Assembly: GCA_038744785.1 (NCBI GenBank)
Contig: JBCDLX010000008.1
Coordinates: 1-64,000, forward strand
Reading direction: 5' to 3'
Source of the DNA: Ovoidimarina sp038744785
GTDB lineage: Bacteria > Pseudomonadota > Alphaproteobacteria > Rhodobacterales > Rhodobacteraceae
DNA length: 64,000 bases
Position numbers and translations under genes: made by a program. Below the pieces are notes generated by a model, which made no database searches, was not told the origin of the DNA, and saw only the letters and a program-made list of their open reading frames with translations. Below are positions 1 to 7,524 of this stretch, in pieces. How positions within the stretch are numbered: the first letter of the stretch is position 1; each line of letters begins with the position of its first letter.

Positions 1-140
1 ACCCGGCCGTTCCGGGCGTCGGCGTCAGCCCATCGGTCGCAAGCCTTGGCTTCTTCAAGCCCGACGATCTCGACGCAACCGACATCGCCAACAACATTCC
101 AAAGGCACAGATGATCCTGAACGAAGCCGGTTGGAAGTAA
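1..140 (+). CDS. C-terminus of a probable Fe(III) ABC transporter substrate-binding protein (partial)
   Basis: Only the last 45 codons are present; the reading frame enters from the left edge and stops with TAA at 138-140. The tail has a proline/valine-rich stretch (PAVPGV), a segment SVASLGFFK and an ending NNIPKAQMILNEAGWK. Fe(III)-binding periplasmic proteins of the FbpA/FutA type often end in a similar way (xxWGxFKxD, then NxPEAxxIxxxAGW), so that is the best guess. The hemP, imelysin and Dps genes that follow agree with an iron-uptake role. The fragment is too short to exclude another family of solute-binding protein. Confidence 0.55.
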   Translation, partial: PAVPGVGVSPSVASLGFFKPDDLDATDIANNIPKAQMILNEAGWK

Positions 141-244
141 GCATTACCTCGCGAGGGCGAACAACCGCCCCCGCTCCGAACTCGAACCCCAGCCACCCTG
201 ACGGGAAGCCCGGACCTTCGCGAAACATCAGGAGGCTGCACGAG

Positions 245-397
245 ATGAAAAAACCAGAAGTGCAAGAGACGGTCCAGCGATTGAATGACGAGCCCAAGCC
301 ATGCTGGCAGGAAATCCTCCAAGCGTCTTTCGATGGCTTGGTTTGCAGCAGCAATTCGCTTGAGGCCTACCTTGACCGGCTGGAGAGATCGTCATGA
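245..397 (+). CDS. Small 50-aa protein translationally coupled to hemP
   Basis: This short ORF starts at an ATG preceded by a good ribosome site (AGGAGG near 230-235). Its TGA overlaps the ATG of hemP in an ATGA arrangement, which argues that it is translated. The product is hydrophilic with two cysteines (PCWQEI, GLVCSS) and has no signal peptide or membrane segment. I do not recognise a family. Position suggests a role linked to haem or iron uptake, but that is inference from context only. Upstream, 141-244 holds no clear terminator or promoter. Confidence 0.55.
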   Translation: MKKPEVQETVQRLNDEPKPCWQEILQASFDGLVCSSNSLEAYLDRLERSS

Positions 398-570
398 CAA
401 TGGCCCGACCGGTTCCGAGACTTGCTTCAGAAAGAACTGCAGACGATGACATCCCGACGTATGACGCGCGCGAGCTGGTGCGCGACGGCGTGCAGGCCAG
501 AATCGTTTTGGATAATCAGTCTTACTGGCTGCGGATCACCCGCGCCGGAAAGTTGATCCTGACCAAATGA
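394..570 (+). CDS. hemP: Hemin uptake protein HemP
   Basis: A 58-aa protein whose C-terminal half carries the HemP signature: a YDARELV segment, then QSYWLRITRAGKLILTK at the very end. HemP/HmuP proteins are small cytoplasmic proteins encoded with haem or iron uptake genes. In Bradyrhizobium HmuP acts as a co-activator of the haem receptor gene. The start overlaps the upstream 50-aa ORF by 4 nt and the stop overlaps the next gene by 4 nt, so three genes are translationally coupled. No TonB receptor is in view, so the target of this HemP is not evident here. Confidence 0.85.
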   Translation: MTMARPVPRLASERTADDDIPTYDARELVRDGVQARIVLDNQSYWLRITRAGKLILTK

Positions 571-1046
571 CCGGGTCACGGAAAGCGCATGGTGCAGCCC
601 TAGTGGGAACGCTCAATACGCTTGAAGCGTGGCAGGCCGAGTTCATTCTGGATTTTCGGATGTGGTGTGACGGTCCAGCAGGTCAGAACGCGGTCTGGAA
701 CAAGTTTGCCACAGCTCGGCGAACGCAGACTGCGCATGAAGATTTGCGCATGTTCGAAGAGCTCATCGGCACAATAAGCGCGCAAGCCCACCGCAAGCTT
801 GTGCGCCGCGACGTTTCGTGCGCCTGCATTTGTTCAGACGAAGCTATCTTTTTGCATTTGGTGGACATCGCAAGCAGCGGCGATCTGCACGAGGCCGCAA
901 AGGTGGCAAGCCTGCTTGTCGCGGCCGCGCACGCCGAACGGATCGCATTGCTAGCCGCACACGTCGGCGGAGCCGCAAGGGATGTGGCGCGTTTCGATCC
1001 ACCTAAACCAAACCCGCCAGACACAAACGTCGTCCGGCTTCACTAA
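567..1046 (+). CDS. Conserved hypothetical protein, first of two paralogues in the iron locus
   Basis: A 159-aa soluble protein, start overlapping the hemP stop (ATGA). It is predicted to be mostly helical and Ala/Leu rich, with a cysteine cluster (SCACICS) ahead of a DEA motif. The segment RK-x13-DEA-x4-LV-x2-ASS-x-D can be laid without gaps on the protein encoded at 3394-3834, so I regard the two as homologues. I do not recognise a named domain. Its place between hemP and an imelysin gene points to iron metabolism. The cysteines could bind metal, but the paralogue lacks them. Confidence 0.7.
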   Translation: MTGSRKAHGAALVGTLNTLEAWQAEFILDFRMWCDGPAGQNAVWNKFATARRTQTAHEDLRMFEELIGTISAQAHRKLVRRDVSCACICSDEAIFLHLVDIASSGDLHEAAKVASLLVAAAHAERIALLAAHVGGAARDVARFDPPKPNPPDTNVVRLH

Positions 1047-1074
1047 GTCCAAGAGTAAGGAAGGACAGCAACCA

Positions 1075-2334
1075 ATGACCACTAAGTTTGCAATCGCGCT
1101 CGGCACGACGATGTTCGTCGCGCTACCCGCCGTCGCGGACAAGGCAGCCGTTCTGGATAACTACGCTGACATTGCCCAAGCAAAATACGAAGACAGCCTT
1201 GCCGGCGCTCAAGTGCTGCAGGCCGCGGTTAACAATCTGATCGACAACCCGTCGGCCGTCGCCTTGCAGGCGGCGCAGGCCGCTTGGCTTCAGAGCCGCC
1301 CGGCCTATCAACAATCCGAGGTCTATCGGTTTGGGAATGCGATCGTTGATGACTGGGAAGGCAAGGTTAACGCGTGGCCCTTGGACGAGGGCCTGATCGA
1401 CTACGTTGATGCCTCGTACGGTGGCGCGACCGACGAGAACGAGTATGCGGTCCTGAATGTCATTGCCAACCCGAGCTTCTCGCTTTCAGGCAGTGACGTG
1501 GATGCCAGCTCGATCACGCCGGCTCTGCTCGAAGGGCAGTTGCACGAGGCGGATGGCGTCGAGGCAAACGTTGCGACCGGCTATCATGCAGTCGAGTTCC
1601 TTCTCTGGGGACAGGACCTGAATGGGTTTGGTCCTGGCGCAGGCGAGCGCCCCTGGACAGACTACGCGACGGGCGACGAATGCACGAACGGTAACTGCGA
1701 CCGCCGGGGCCAGTACCTGAAAGCCGCGACCGATCTGCTTGTTTCCGACCTTGAATGGATGGCGGCCCAGTGGGCCGAAGGCGGTGAAGCACGCGCGACG
1801 GTGATGGCGGACGAAGACGCTGGTATTGCGGCGATTCTGACCGGGATGGGCTCTTTGTCTTATGGCGAGCAAGCCGGCGAGCGGATGAAGCTGGGCGTGC
1901 TTCTGAACGACCCGGAAGAAGAACATGACTGCTTCGCGGATAACACTCACAATAGCCATTTCTATGACGCTCTGGGTATCCGCAACGTCTATCTTGGCAG
2001 TTATATCCGTGCCGATGGAAGTGTCGTGAATGGACCTTCGCTTTCCGAGCTTGTGGCCGAAGCCGACCCTGCGCTTGACGCCGAAATGCGCGCCAAGCTG
2101 GATGCGACGATGTTCAGAATGCTGTCGATGAAGCTTGCTGCAGAAAAGGGCTTCTCCTACGACATGATGCTGGAGCGTGGCAACAAAGCAGGCGAGGCCC
2201 TTATCCTGGGCGCCGTAGACGCACTGGTCGACCAAACACGATCGATCGAGCGGGTTGTGGCTGCTTTGGGCGTCGATCAGATTGAGTTCGAAGGATCAGA
2301 CAGTCTCGACAATCCGGACGCTGTGTTTCAATAA
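1075..2334 (+). CDS. Imelysin family (peptidase M75-type) periplasmic iron-uptake lipoprotein/protein
   Basis: A 419-aa protein with an N-terminal signal peptide (about residues 1-21, ending AVADK). It carries the imelysin GxHxxE motif at Gly169, His171 and Glu174 inside GYHAVEFLLWGQD. Imelysins (ICMP, IrpA, EfeO M75 domain) are periplasmic or outer-membrane proteins linked to iron uptake; the GxHxxE residues are thought to bind metal. The start was chosen for AAGGA upstream and for the signal peptide. It follows hemP and the 159-aa gene with only 28 nt between, so it belongs to that operon. A second, different imelysin lies at 5445-6425. The ICMP-DUF1111-imelysin-DUF1513 set is known from Pseudomonas (PA4370-PA4373). 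Confidence 0.88.
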   Translation: MTTKFAIALGTTMFVALPAVADKAAVLDNYADIAQAKYEDSLAGAQVLQAAVNNLIDNPSAVALQAAQAAWLQSRPAYQQSEVYRFGNAIVDDWEGKVNAWPLDEGLIDYVDASYGGATDENEYAVLNVIANPSFSLSGSDVDASSITPALLEGQLHEADGVEANVATGYHAVEFLLWGQDLNGFGPGAGERPWTDYATGDECTNGNCDRRGQYLKAATDLLVSDLEWMAAQWAEGGEARATVMADEDAGIAAILTGMGSLSYGEQAGERMKLGVLLNDPEEEHDCFADNTHNSHFYDALGIRNVYLGSYIRADGSVVNGPSLSELVAEADPALDAEMRAKLDATMFRMLSMKLAAEKGFSYDMMLERGNKAGEALILGAVDALVDQTRSIERVVAALGVDQIEFEGSDSLDNPDAVFQ

Positions 2335-2353
2335 ATAAATGTCTAACTAGGCA

Positions 2354-2376
2354 GGGGCAGCTTGCGCAGCTGCCCC
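2354..2376 (+). terminator. Strong hairpin after the first imelysin gene
   Basis: GGGGCAGCT and AGCTGCCCC form a perfect 9-bp stem with a 5-nt loop, 19 nt after the imelysin stop. No T-run follows, so it may stabilise the mRNA end or act as a weak terminator rather than a classical one. Confidence 0.5.
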
Positions 2377-2395
2377 AACCCAGACGAGGTTCTGA

Positions 2396-2665
2396 ATGGG
2401 CAAGAAATCCAAGGTGCCGTCACCCTGCATCGACGTGTGCAAGTTTAAACGGGCTGGCCATTGCATCGGTTGTTCGATGACTAAGGCGCAAAAAACGATG
2501 TTCAAAGGACTGAAGAAGCCTGAACATCAAGCCGCGTTTGTCGAGATGCTGATACATCAACAGAACGGCATGGGGCAGTATCTGCACTGGAAGCCGCGCT
2601 ATGCGCGAAAGTGCCTTAAGAAAGGCGCCCACCCGCCCCCGGTCGTGTTCGAAGAAGCCAGTTGA
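2396..2665 (+). CDS. DUF1289 family Cys-rich small protein
   Basis: An 89-aa basic protein with the DUF1289 signature near its N-terminus: SPCIDVCKF, then GHCIGCSMT, giving C-x3-C and C-x2-C pairs that probably hold a metal or Fe-S centre. Members are usually 60-90 aa and of unknown function. A conserved Lys/Arg-rich tail follows. It sits 61 nt after the imelysin gene, behind a hairpin, so it may be read through from the iron operon or have its own promoter. A link to iron is plausible from place and cysteines but not shown. Confidence 0.8.
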   Translation: MGKKSKVPSPCIDVCKFKRAGHCIGCSMTKAQKTMFKGLKKPEHQAAFVEMLIHQQNGMGQYLHWKPRYARKCLKKGAHPPPVVFEEAS

Positions 2666-2766
2666 AGCTTTGTGCGAAAAACCTGAAGCACTTATCGCTG
2701 ACTAAAATTCAAGACTTCAACGCAATAAGGGCTTCATGATGTTTCAAGCATTTCGTCGAACTCTCC

Positions 2767-2800
2767 AGATCCTTGCGCAGAGCGTTCCGCCCAAGGATCT
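2767..2800. terminator. Inverted repeat between convergent DUF1289 and dps genes
   Basis: AGATCCTTG (2767-2775) and CAAGGATCT (2792-2800) are perfect 9-nt arms around a 16-nt loop, in the gap between two convergent genes. The long loop and lack of a T-run make it a weak candidate bidirectional terminator. Confidence 0.35.
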
Positions 2801-2812
2801 ACCAAGAAGGCC

Positions 2813-3283
2813 TTAGTTCAGATGGGACCGAAGCATCCAGGCAAACTTTTCGTGCACCTGACCTCGCGAGATACATAGGTCCTCGGTCAGCGTATCGCCA
2901 TGCCGCGCTGCAATCTCGCCGCACCCGGCCAGAGTACCCGCGAGCGTTTCCTGCGCACTTTGCATGAGCGCGATCATATCCACATCGCTTGCATGTCCGT
3001 CATGCTCGTCGATTTTGGATCGCTTGAGCATGCCGGCAAGCATCCCCTCGGCATAACCATCCAAGGCTTTGATGCGCTCCGCCAAGTCGTCCTGTGCAAC
3101 GAAATGATCTTCGTATATCGTTTGAAAAAGTGCGTGCAGCGGACCGAAGGCCATGCCCGTCACATTCCAATGGAAGTTCTGGGCAAGCATCGTCGTTACG
3201 GCCGTCTCCGCCACAGATTGATTCAGGGCTTCGACGATCTCTGCCTGCGCGTCGGTCGCCAGGGCGTTTGCAGTCTGTGTCAT
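2813..3283 (-). CDS. dps: Dps family ferroxidase / DNA-binding protein from starved cells
   Basis: A 156-aa Dps protein. The inter-subunit ferroxidase ligands are all visible with family spacing: His38 (NFHWN), His50, Asp65 and Glu69 (DDLAER). Dps forms a dodecamer that oxidises Fe(II) with peroxide, stores the iron and can protect DNA. The ATG at 3283 was preferred over a longer frame because GGAAG precedes it and the family size fits. A perfect Irr-type palindrome lies about 100 nt upstream at 3383-3397, which ties expression to haem or iron status. It is transcribed against the DUF1289 gene. Confidence 0.9.
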   Translation of the reverse strand: MTQTANALATDAQAEIVEALNQSVAETAVTTMLAQNFHWNVTGMAFGPLHALFQTIYEDHFVAQDDLAERIKALDGYAEGMLAGMLKRSKIDEHDGHASDVDMIALMQSAQETLAGTLAGCGEIAARHGDTLTEDLCISRGQVHEKFAWMLRSHLN

Positions 3284-3382
3284 GCTCGCTTCCGCAAAAA
3301 AAGAATCATTGTGGGCTGGCTGGCGAATGCTGGCTTGCCTCACGCCAGACATAACGTTCCACCGCCGTTTGCCAAGAACTTT

Positions 3383-3397
3383 TTAGAAATATTCTAA
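3383..3397. promoter_or_regulatory. Irr-type iron control element (ICE box) upstream of dps
   Basis: TTAGAA-ATA-TTCTAA is a perfect 15-nt palindrome and matches the alphaproteobacterial ICE/Irr box (TTAGAA-N3-TTCTAA). It lies 100 nt upstream of the dps start and overlaps the stop codon of the upstream gene on the same strand. Irr senses haem status and controls iron storage and uptake genes in Rhizobiales and Rhodobacterales. Confidence 0.75.
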
Positions 3398-3834
3398 TTC
3401 CGAGAAAATCGCTCGGATAGGGACCGGACCAGGTATGCCAAGTTTCGGCGCGCCTGTGGTGCAACCCGCGACCGCAGCAAAAACCCAAAACTGTCGTCAT
3501 CCTTTGACGACGCCGATCCCACCAACCGCATAATCCAGGCTTCGTCAAACGTCACTTCCTCGACACCAGGCCGCAAAAGTTTCACTTTGCGCCCAATTGC
3601 TTGTGGCAAGCACTTCAGAAAAGCTTCTGCATGCGCGGTTTCTGCAACCGATGGATCAGCAGACAGCAACGCACATGCTTCGAAGAGATCTGTCCGTGCC
3701 GCGCTCCGACAGCCAAGCGCGAGTATCCGAAGACGATTAAGGATCTGCCTCGCCTCGACATCTAGATCGGCGATACCTGCTGGACCTGCGGGAGTTGCCA
3801 GCGTCATTACCTGAGCGCGAAGGGCAGACATCAT
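3394..3834 (-). CDS. Conserved hypothetical protein, second paralogue in the iron locus
   Basis: A 146-aa protein (or 145 aa from the adjacent second ATG), upstream of dps on the same strand. It shares with the protein at 567-1046 an ungapped block, RK-x13-DEA-x4-LV-x2-ASS-x-D, and an upstream EA.Q segment with a following Cys, offset by one residue. There is no signal peptide or membrane segment and I recognise no domain. It diverges from the di-haem oxidoreductase operon across a 99-nt gap. The longer frame reaching 4008 was rejected because it would run into the divergent gene. Function is probably iron-linked by context. Confidence 0.68.
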   Translation of the reverse strand: MMSALRAQVMTLATPAGPAGIADLDVEARQILNRLRILALGCRSAARTDLFEACALLSADPSVAETAHAEAFLKCLPQAIGRKVKLLRPGVEEVTFDEAWIMRLVGSASSKDDDSFGFLLRSRVAPQARRNLAYLVRSLSERFSRN

Positions 3835-3901
3835 AGTATTCCGATTTTGTTGACCCCTGACTACCACGGGCCCTTTCAATTCCTGACCATAGTTATAAGG
3901 T

Positions 3902-3918
3902 ATTGCGCGAAATGCAAT
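3902..3918. promoter_or_regulatory. Palindrome ATTGC-N7-GCAAT upstream of the di-haem oxidoreductase gene
   Basis: ATTGC (3902-3906) and GCAAT (3914-3918) are perfect arms around GCGAAAT, in the 99-nt gap between divergent genes and 16 nt before the ATG at 3934. Alphaproteobacterial Fur/Mur sites are A/T-rich palindromes with TGC/GCA half sites, so this is a candidate metal-regulator operator. The assignment is tentative. Confidence 0.4.
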
Positions 3919-3933
3919 CATGTGGCGCTCAAG

Positions 3934-5448
3934 ATGCGTAGGATTTTTCTGACCCTGGCAGCTTTGATCGCCGGTCCCGTACTCGGCGCACAGCCAGGCG
4001 ACCCGCATCTCAACCCTGTTCCAAGGACAGATGAGGAAGTCGCACGGATCGCAAGAGCCGTAGAACCGACAACAGATTTTTCGAACCCGGAAGCATTTGA
4101 GGCGAACTCTGCCGGCGCCGCGACGGTGCGCCCCGGCGTCCTCGCCAGGGCGTTTAGCGGCCGATCAAGCACAATTGATTTGGAACGCGGGCTGGATTTT
4201 GAGGTTGGACATGGCCTTTTCGAGAAGCTCTGGGTTTCTTCGCCGTCGTCCACGCTGGCGTCGGACGGGCTTGGTCCGGTCTACAACGCACGATCTTGCG
4301 AGCGCTGCCATGTGAACGCCGGGCGTGGCCATCCGCCGGAAAGCACCCGCGACAGCAACGTGTCTATGTTGGTGCGGCTTTCTATCCCTGCCGGCGGGTC
4401 GGAGGAAGACGATGCCATCAAAGGCGATCTGAATGCACTGCCAGAGCCGAACTATGGCTGGCAACTTCAGGATCTGAGTATTGCCGGCATGCCCGCTGAA
4501 GGCCGGTTTTCGATCGCCTACGAAGAGATCCCGATTAGCCTGTCGGACGGCGAAACCGCGACGTTGCGTAAGCCCAGCTATACACTCACGAACTTGGCTC
4601 ACGGGCCTCTCCATCCCAAAGCGATGCTTTCGCCACGCGTGGCCCAGCAAATGATCGGCCTGGGGTTGCTCGATGCCATTCCTGCCGCCGATATCCTGGC
4701 GCAGGCCGACCCAGAGGACGCCGATGGCAATGGGATCTCGGGGCGGGCACAGTTTGTCCGATCGAGAGAGTTCGGGACGCTGATGCTCGGACGATTTGGG
4801 CACAAGGCCGGTCAACCTTCGCTTCGCGAACAGACGGCATCGGCCTTTCACGGCGATATCGGGATTTCGAGCACCCTTTTTCCCGAAGGCTATGGCGATT
4901 GCACACCGTCACAGGCCCGTTGCCGTGCTGCTCCAGACGGAAACACAGACATCCACGACAACGCTGAAATCGGGGACGAGGCACTTGATCTCGTCCTATT
5001 CTACACAGCGAACCTCGCCGTTCCGGCCCGACGTAACGTCGGCGATCCCTCTGTTCTTCACGGCAAACGCGTCTTCTACGAAACCGGGTGCATACACTGC
5101 CACACTCCAAAGTTTGTAACGCATCGGATACCGGACCGACCAGAACACAGCTTTCAGCTGATCTGGCCCTACTCCGACCTTCTTCTGCACGATATGGGCC
5201 CGGGGCTCGCCGACAATCGGCCCGAGGCCGTTGCGAATGGACGCGAATGGCGGACCCCGCCGCTTTGGGGGATCGGGCTAACGCAACAGGTTTCGGGACA
5301 CACGTACTTTCTGCACGATGGCCGTGCCCGGTCCCTGCTAGAGGCCGTGCTTTGGCACGGTGGCGAGGCCGAGACCCAAAGGCAGCGGGTTGTCGAAATG
5401 CCCAAATCGGATCGTGACGCGTTAGTCAAATTCCTGGAGAGCCTATGA
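3934..5448 (+). CDS. Di-haem oxidoreductase, DUF1111 family (periplasmic c-type cytochrome)
   Basis: A 504-aa protein with a signal peptide (residues 1-19, ending VLGAQ) and two c-type haem sites, CERCH at 122-126 and CIHCH at 386-390. This matches the DUF1111 or thiol-oxidoreductase-like family, related in design to di-haem cytochrome c peroxidases. It is the first gene of an operon with an imelysin (4-nt overlap) and a DUF1513 protein, the same trio as Pseudomonas PA4371-PA4373. A role in periplasmic iron redox during uptake is commonly inferred. The ATG at 3934 gives a proper signal peptide but a weak ribosome site; a GTG at 3922 in frame is the alternative. Confidence 0.88.
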   Translation: MRRIFLTLAALIAGPVLGAQPGDPHLNPVPRTDEEVARIARAVEPTTDFSNPEAFEANSAGAATVRPGVLARAFSGRSSTIDLERGLDFEVGHGLFEKLWVSSPSSTLASDGLGPVYNARSCERCHVNAGRGHPPESTRDSNVSMLVRLSIPAGGSEEDDAIKGDLNALPEPNYGWQLQDLSIAGMPAEGRFSIAYEEIPISLSDGETATLRKPSYTLTNLAHGPLHPKAMLSPRVAQQMIGLGLLDAIPAADILAQADPEDADGNGISGRAQFVRSREFGTLMLGRFGHKAGQPSLREQTASAFHGDIGISSTLFPEGYGDCTPSQARCRAAPDGNTDIHDNAEIGDEALDLVLFYTANLAVPARRNVGDPSVLHGKRVFYETGCIHCHTPKFVTHRIPDRPEHSFQLIWPYSDLLLHDMGPGLADNRPEAVANGREWRTPPLWGIGLTQQVSGHTYFLHDGRARSLLEAVLWHGGEAETQRQRVVEMPKSDRDALVKFLESL

Positions 5449-6425
5449 TGCGCCAATTCCTTGCTGCAGCCCTTTTCACGGTCGTTCCTGCGGTCGGCAG
5501 CGCAGATATCGCTACGGCTGTGGATACCCATGTAATTCCCGGGTTTCAGGCCTTCGCCGAAGCGACAGCCGTACTGGACCAAGCGGCGTCGGATTCGTGT
5601 GCAACGGACGATATCGCGGAGGCCTATCACAATGCCTTTGACGCGTGGCTCGGGGTCAGCCACCTGACATTCGGGCCCATCGAAGATATGGGCTTGACGC
5701 TAAGTTTCGCGTTCTGGCCCGATCCCAAGGATCAAACCGGCAAAACACTAAATCGGCTGATCGCGGACGAGGACCCCGTTGCCCTTGAACCTTCGGCGTA
5801 CGCCGAAGTGTCGGTCGCAGCCCAGGGCTTCTTTGCCTTGGAACGCACGCTTTTCGACACCGGATCGGACAGCGAGTATTTGTGTGCGCTGACCCGCGCG
5901 ATCACATCAACCCTTTCGGCAAATGCAGCAGCGGTAAATGCGGCCTGGGGCACGTATGCCGAAACCGTCAAGTCGGCGGGACAAGAGGGGAATGACCGAT
6001 TCCGCAGTCCGGAGGAAGCCCAAAGGGCGCTTTACACTTCACTATCCACGGGGCTTGAGTTTGTTCACGATCAGCGCCTTGCGCGTCCGTTGGGGACGTT
6101 CGACCGCCCCCGACCAAGGCGCGCGGAAGCACGGCGTTCCGGCCGCAGTCTGCAAAACGTGGCGGTTTCACTTGCCGCCCTTCGCAACCTTGCCGTTGCT
6201 TTGGGCGACAGTCAGGTCCCAGAAGCGGAAGCCGCCTTCGACAGCGCCCTTGGCCGAGCGTCGCAACTCGACGATCCCGTGTTCGAAGGTGTCGCCGATC
6301 CTGCCGGGCGCCTTCGGGTGGAGGCGCTGCAGCTGCAAGTCAGGGCCGCCCAAATCGCTGTCGCAAATGAGATCGGAGCCCGGTACGGGATCAGCGCCGG
6401 ATTCAACGCCCTTGACGGGGACTAG
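5445..6425 (+). CDS. Second imelysin family protein
   Basis: A 326-aa protein with a signal peptide (about 1-20, AVGSAD). It has the shortened imelysin pattern FGPIEDMG and GFFALERTLFD; the Gly-x-x-x-x-Glu core replaces the GxHxxE histidine seen in the first imelysin. Two cysteines (DSCATDD, YLCALT) could form a disulfide. Its ATG overlaps the DUF1111 stop by 4 nt and the next gene follows after 4 nt, so the three are one transcript. Such His-lacking imelysins accompany DUF1111 proteins in known iron-regulated operons. Metal binding is inferred. Confidence 0.82.
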   Translation: MMRQFLAAALFTVVPAVGSADIATAVDTHVIPGFQAFAEATAVLDQAASDSCATDDIAEAYHNAFDAWLGVSHLTFGPIEDMGLTLSFAFWPDPKDQTGKTLNRLIADEDPVALEPSAYAEVSVAAQGFFALERTLFDTGSDSEYLCALTRAITSTLSANAAAVNAAWGTYAETVKSAGQEGNDRFRSPEEAQRALYTSLSTGLEFVHDQRLARPLGTFDRPRPRRAEARRSGRSLQNVAVSLAALRNLAVALGDSQVPEAEAAFDSALGRASQLDDPVFEGVADPAGRLRVEALQLQVRAAQIAVANEIGARYGISAGFNALDGD

Positions 6426-6429
6426 GTCG

Positions 6430-7524
6430 ATGCTGTCACGCCGCGCCGTTCTGTCCGGTCTTGCCTCTGCGTCCTCGTTCGCAGGTGCAAGCTGGGCAGA
6501 TGCAGGAGCACCAAGCCACATCACGGCGGCGCAAGAGCGCGACCAAACGTTTTCGCTGTGTGGTTTGCGGCAGGATGGTGGCCTGGCGTTCCGCATTCCC
6601 CTGCCCGGGCGAGGCCATGCCGCAGCGGCGCATCCCGGAATGCCAGAGGTGGTCGCTTTCGCACGCCGACCGGGACGCTACGGGATCGTTCTGGATTGTA
6701 TCGACGGTCACGTAATCCAACAGATCGAAGCCCCGCCAGGCCGTCACTTTTTCGGGCATGGCGCCTTCTCAGCCGATGGAACGCACCTGTTCACAACCGA
6801 GAACGCATACGAAACGGGCGAGGGCAAGATAGGGGTCTGGTCCCGATCCAAAGAATATGTTCGCGCCGGAGAATTCGCGTCGGGTGGAATAGGACCTCAC
6901 GAGATCATTCGGATACCCGGCACCGAACGGTTGGCGATCGCAAACGGCGGCATAAGGACCCACCCGGCAACGGGTCGGGAGAAGCTTAATCTGGATACGA
7001 TGCGGCCCAATCTGAGCATCGTTTCCCAGGACGGGCGAATCCTTGATGTCGCCGAAGTCCCCGAGGACAGCAGACAGAACTCATTACGACATATCGCTGC
7101 CCTGCCGAACGGCTTGGTCGCATGCGCGTTTCAATGGCAAGGGGACACATACGATGCCCCTTCTTTGCTGGCGCTTAGCGTGAATGGCGGTGCCCTTTCG
7201 TACGTGGATCTTCCCACGGCGCTCCATCGCGCGATGACGGGTTATGCAGGCAGCGTGGCATTTACGGCTGGTGGCCAGCGGATTGGGATCACCTCGCCCC
7301 GCGGGGGCGTTCTGGGGATTGTGGACGCGCACGGTTCTGCTGTCGACATTGTTCATCAACCCGATATCTGTGGGATCGCGCCTTCAGCAACCGGTATGAT
7401 TGCCACAGACGGTTTGGGCGGGGTTGTCGGGATCACGAACACGTTCACGCGCCTTAGCACCCACCCGGTTGCCTTCGACAACCATTTGGTCCGGATCGAG
7501 CAACAGGGTACGCTTGGCACGTGA
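6430..7524 (+). CDS. DUF1513 family periplasmic beta-propeller-like protein
   Basis: A 364-aa protein with a Tat-like N-terminus (MLSRRAVLSG, then a hydrophobic stretch and a likely cleavage near ASWADA). DUF1513 proteins are predicted to fold as a beta-propeller and occur as the last gene of the DUF1111-imelysin iron operons. Visible features include a GHGAFSADGTHLFTTEN strand and a GPHEI loop. The start at 6430 is 4 nt after the imelysin stop; a longer frame upstream was rejected because it overlaps that gene. Biochemical role unknown; the context says periplasmic iron uptake. Confidence 0.85.
   Translation: MLSRRAVLSGLASASSFAGASWADAGAPSHITAAQERDQTFSLCGLRQDGGLAFRIPLPGRGHAAAAHPGMPEVVAFARRPGRYGIVLDCIDGHVIQQIEAPPGRHFFGHGAFSADGTHLFTTENAYETGEGKIGVWSRSKEYVRAGEFASGGIGPHEIIRIPGTERLAIANGGIRTHPATGREKLNLDTMRPNLSIVSQDGRILDVAEVPEDSRQNSLRHIAALPNGLVACAFQWQGDTYDAPSLLALSVNGGALSYVDLPTALHRAMTGYAGSVAFTAGGQRIGITSPRGGVLGIVDAHGSAVDIVHQPDICGIAPSATGMIATDGLGGVVGITNTFTRLSTHPVAFDNHLVRIEQQGTLGT

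Noticed and set aside
2736..2816. A 26-codon ORF starting ATGATG after the DUF1289 gene
   Set aside because: No ribosome site, and it runs over the inverted repeat and into the dps stop codon.
3847..3933. N-terminal extension of the di-haem oxidoreductase
   Set aside because: It would put a charged leader before a clean signal peptide and cover the candidate operator; ATG 3934 fits better.
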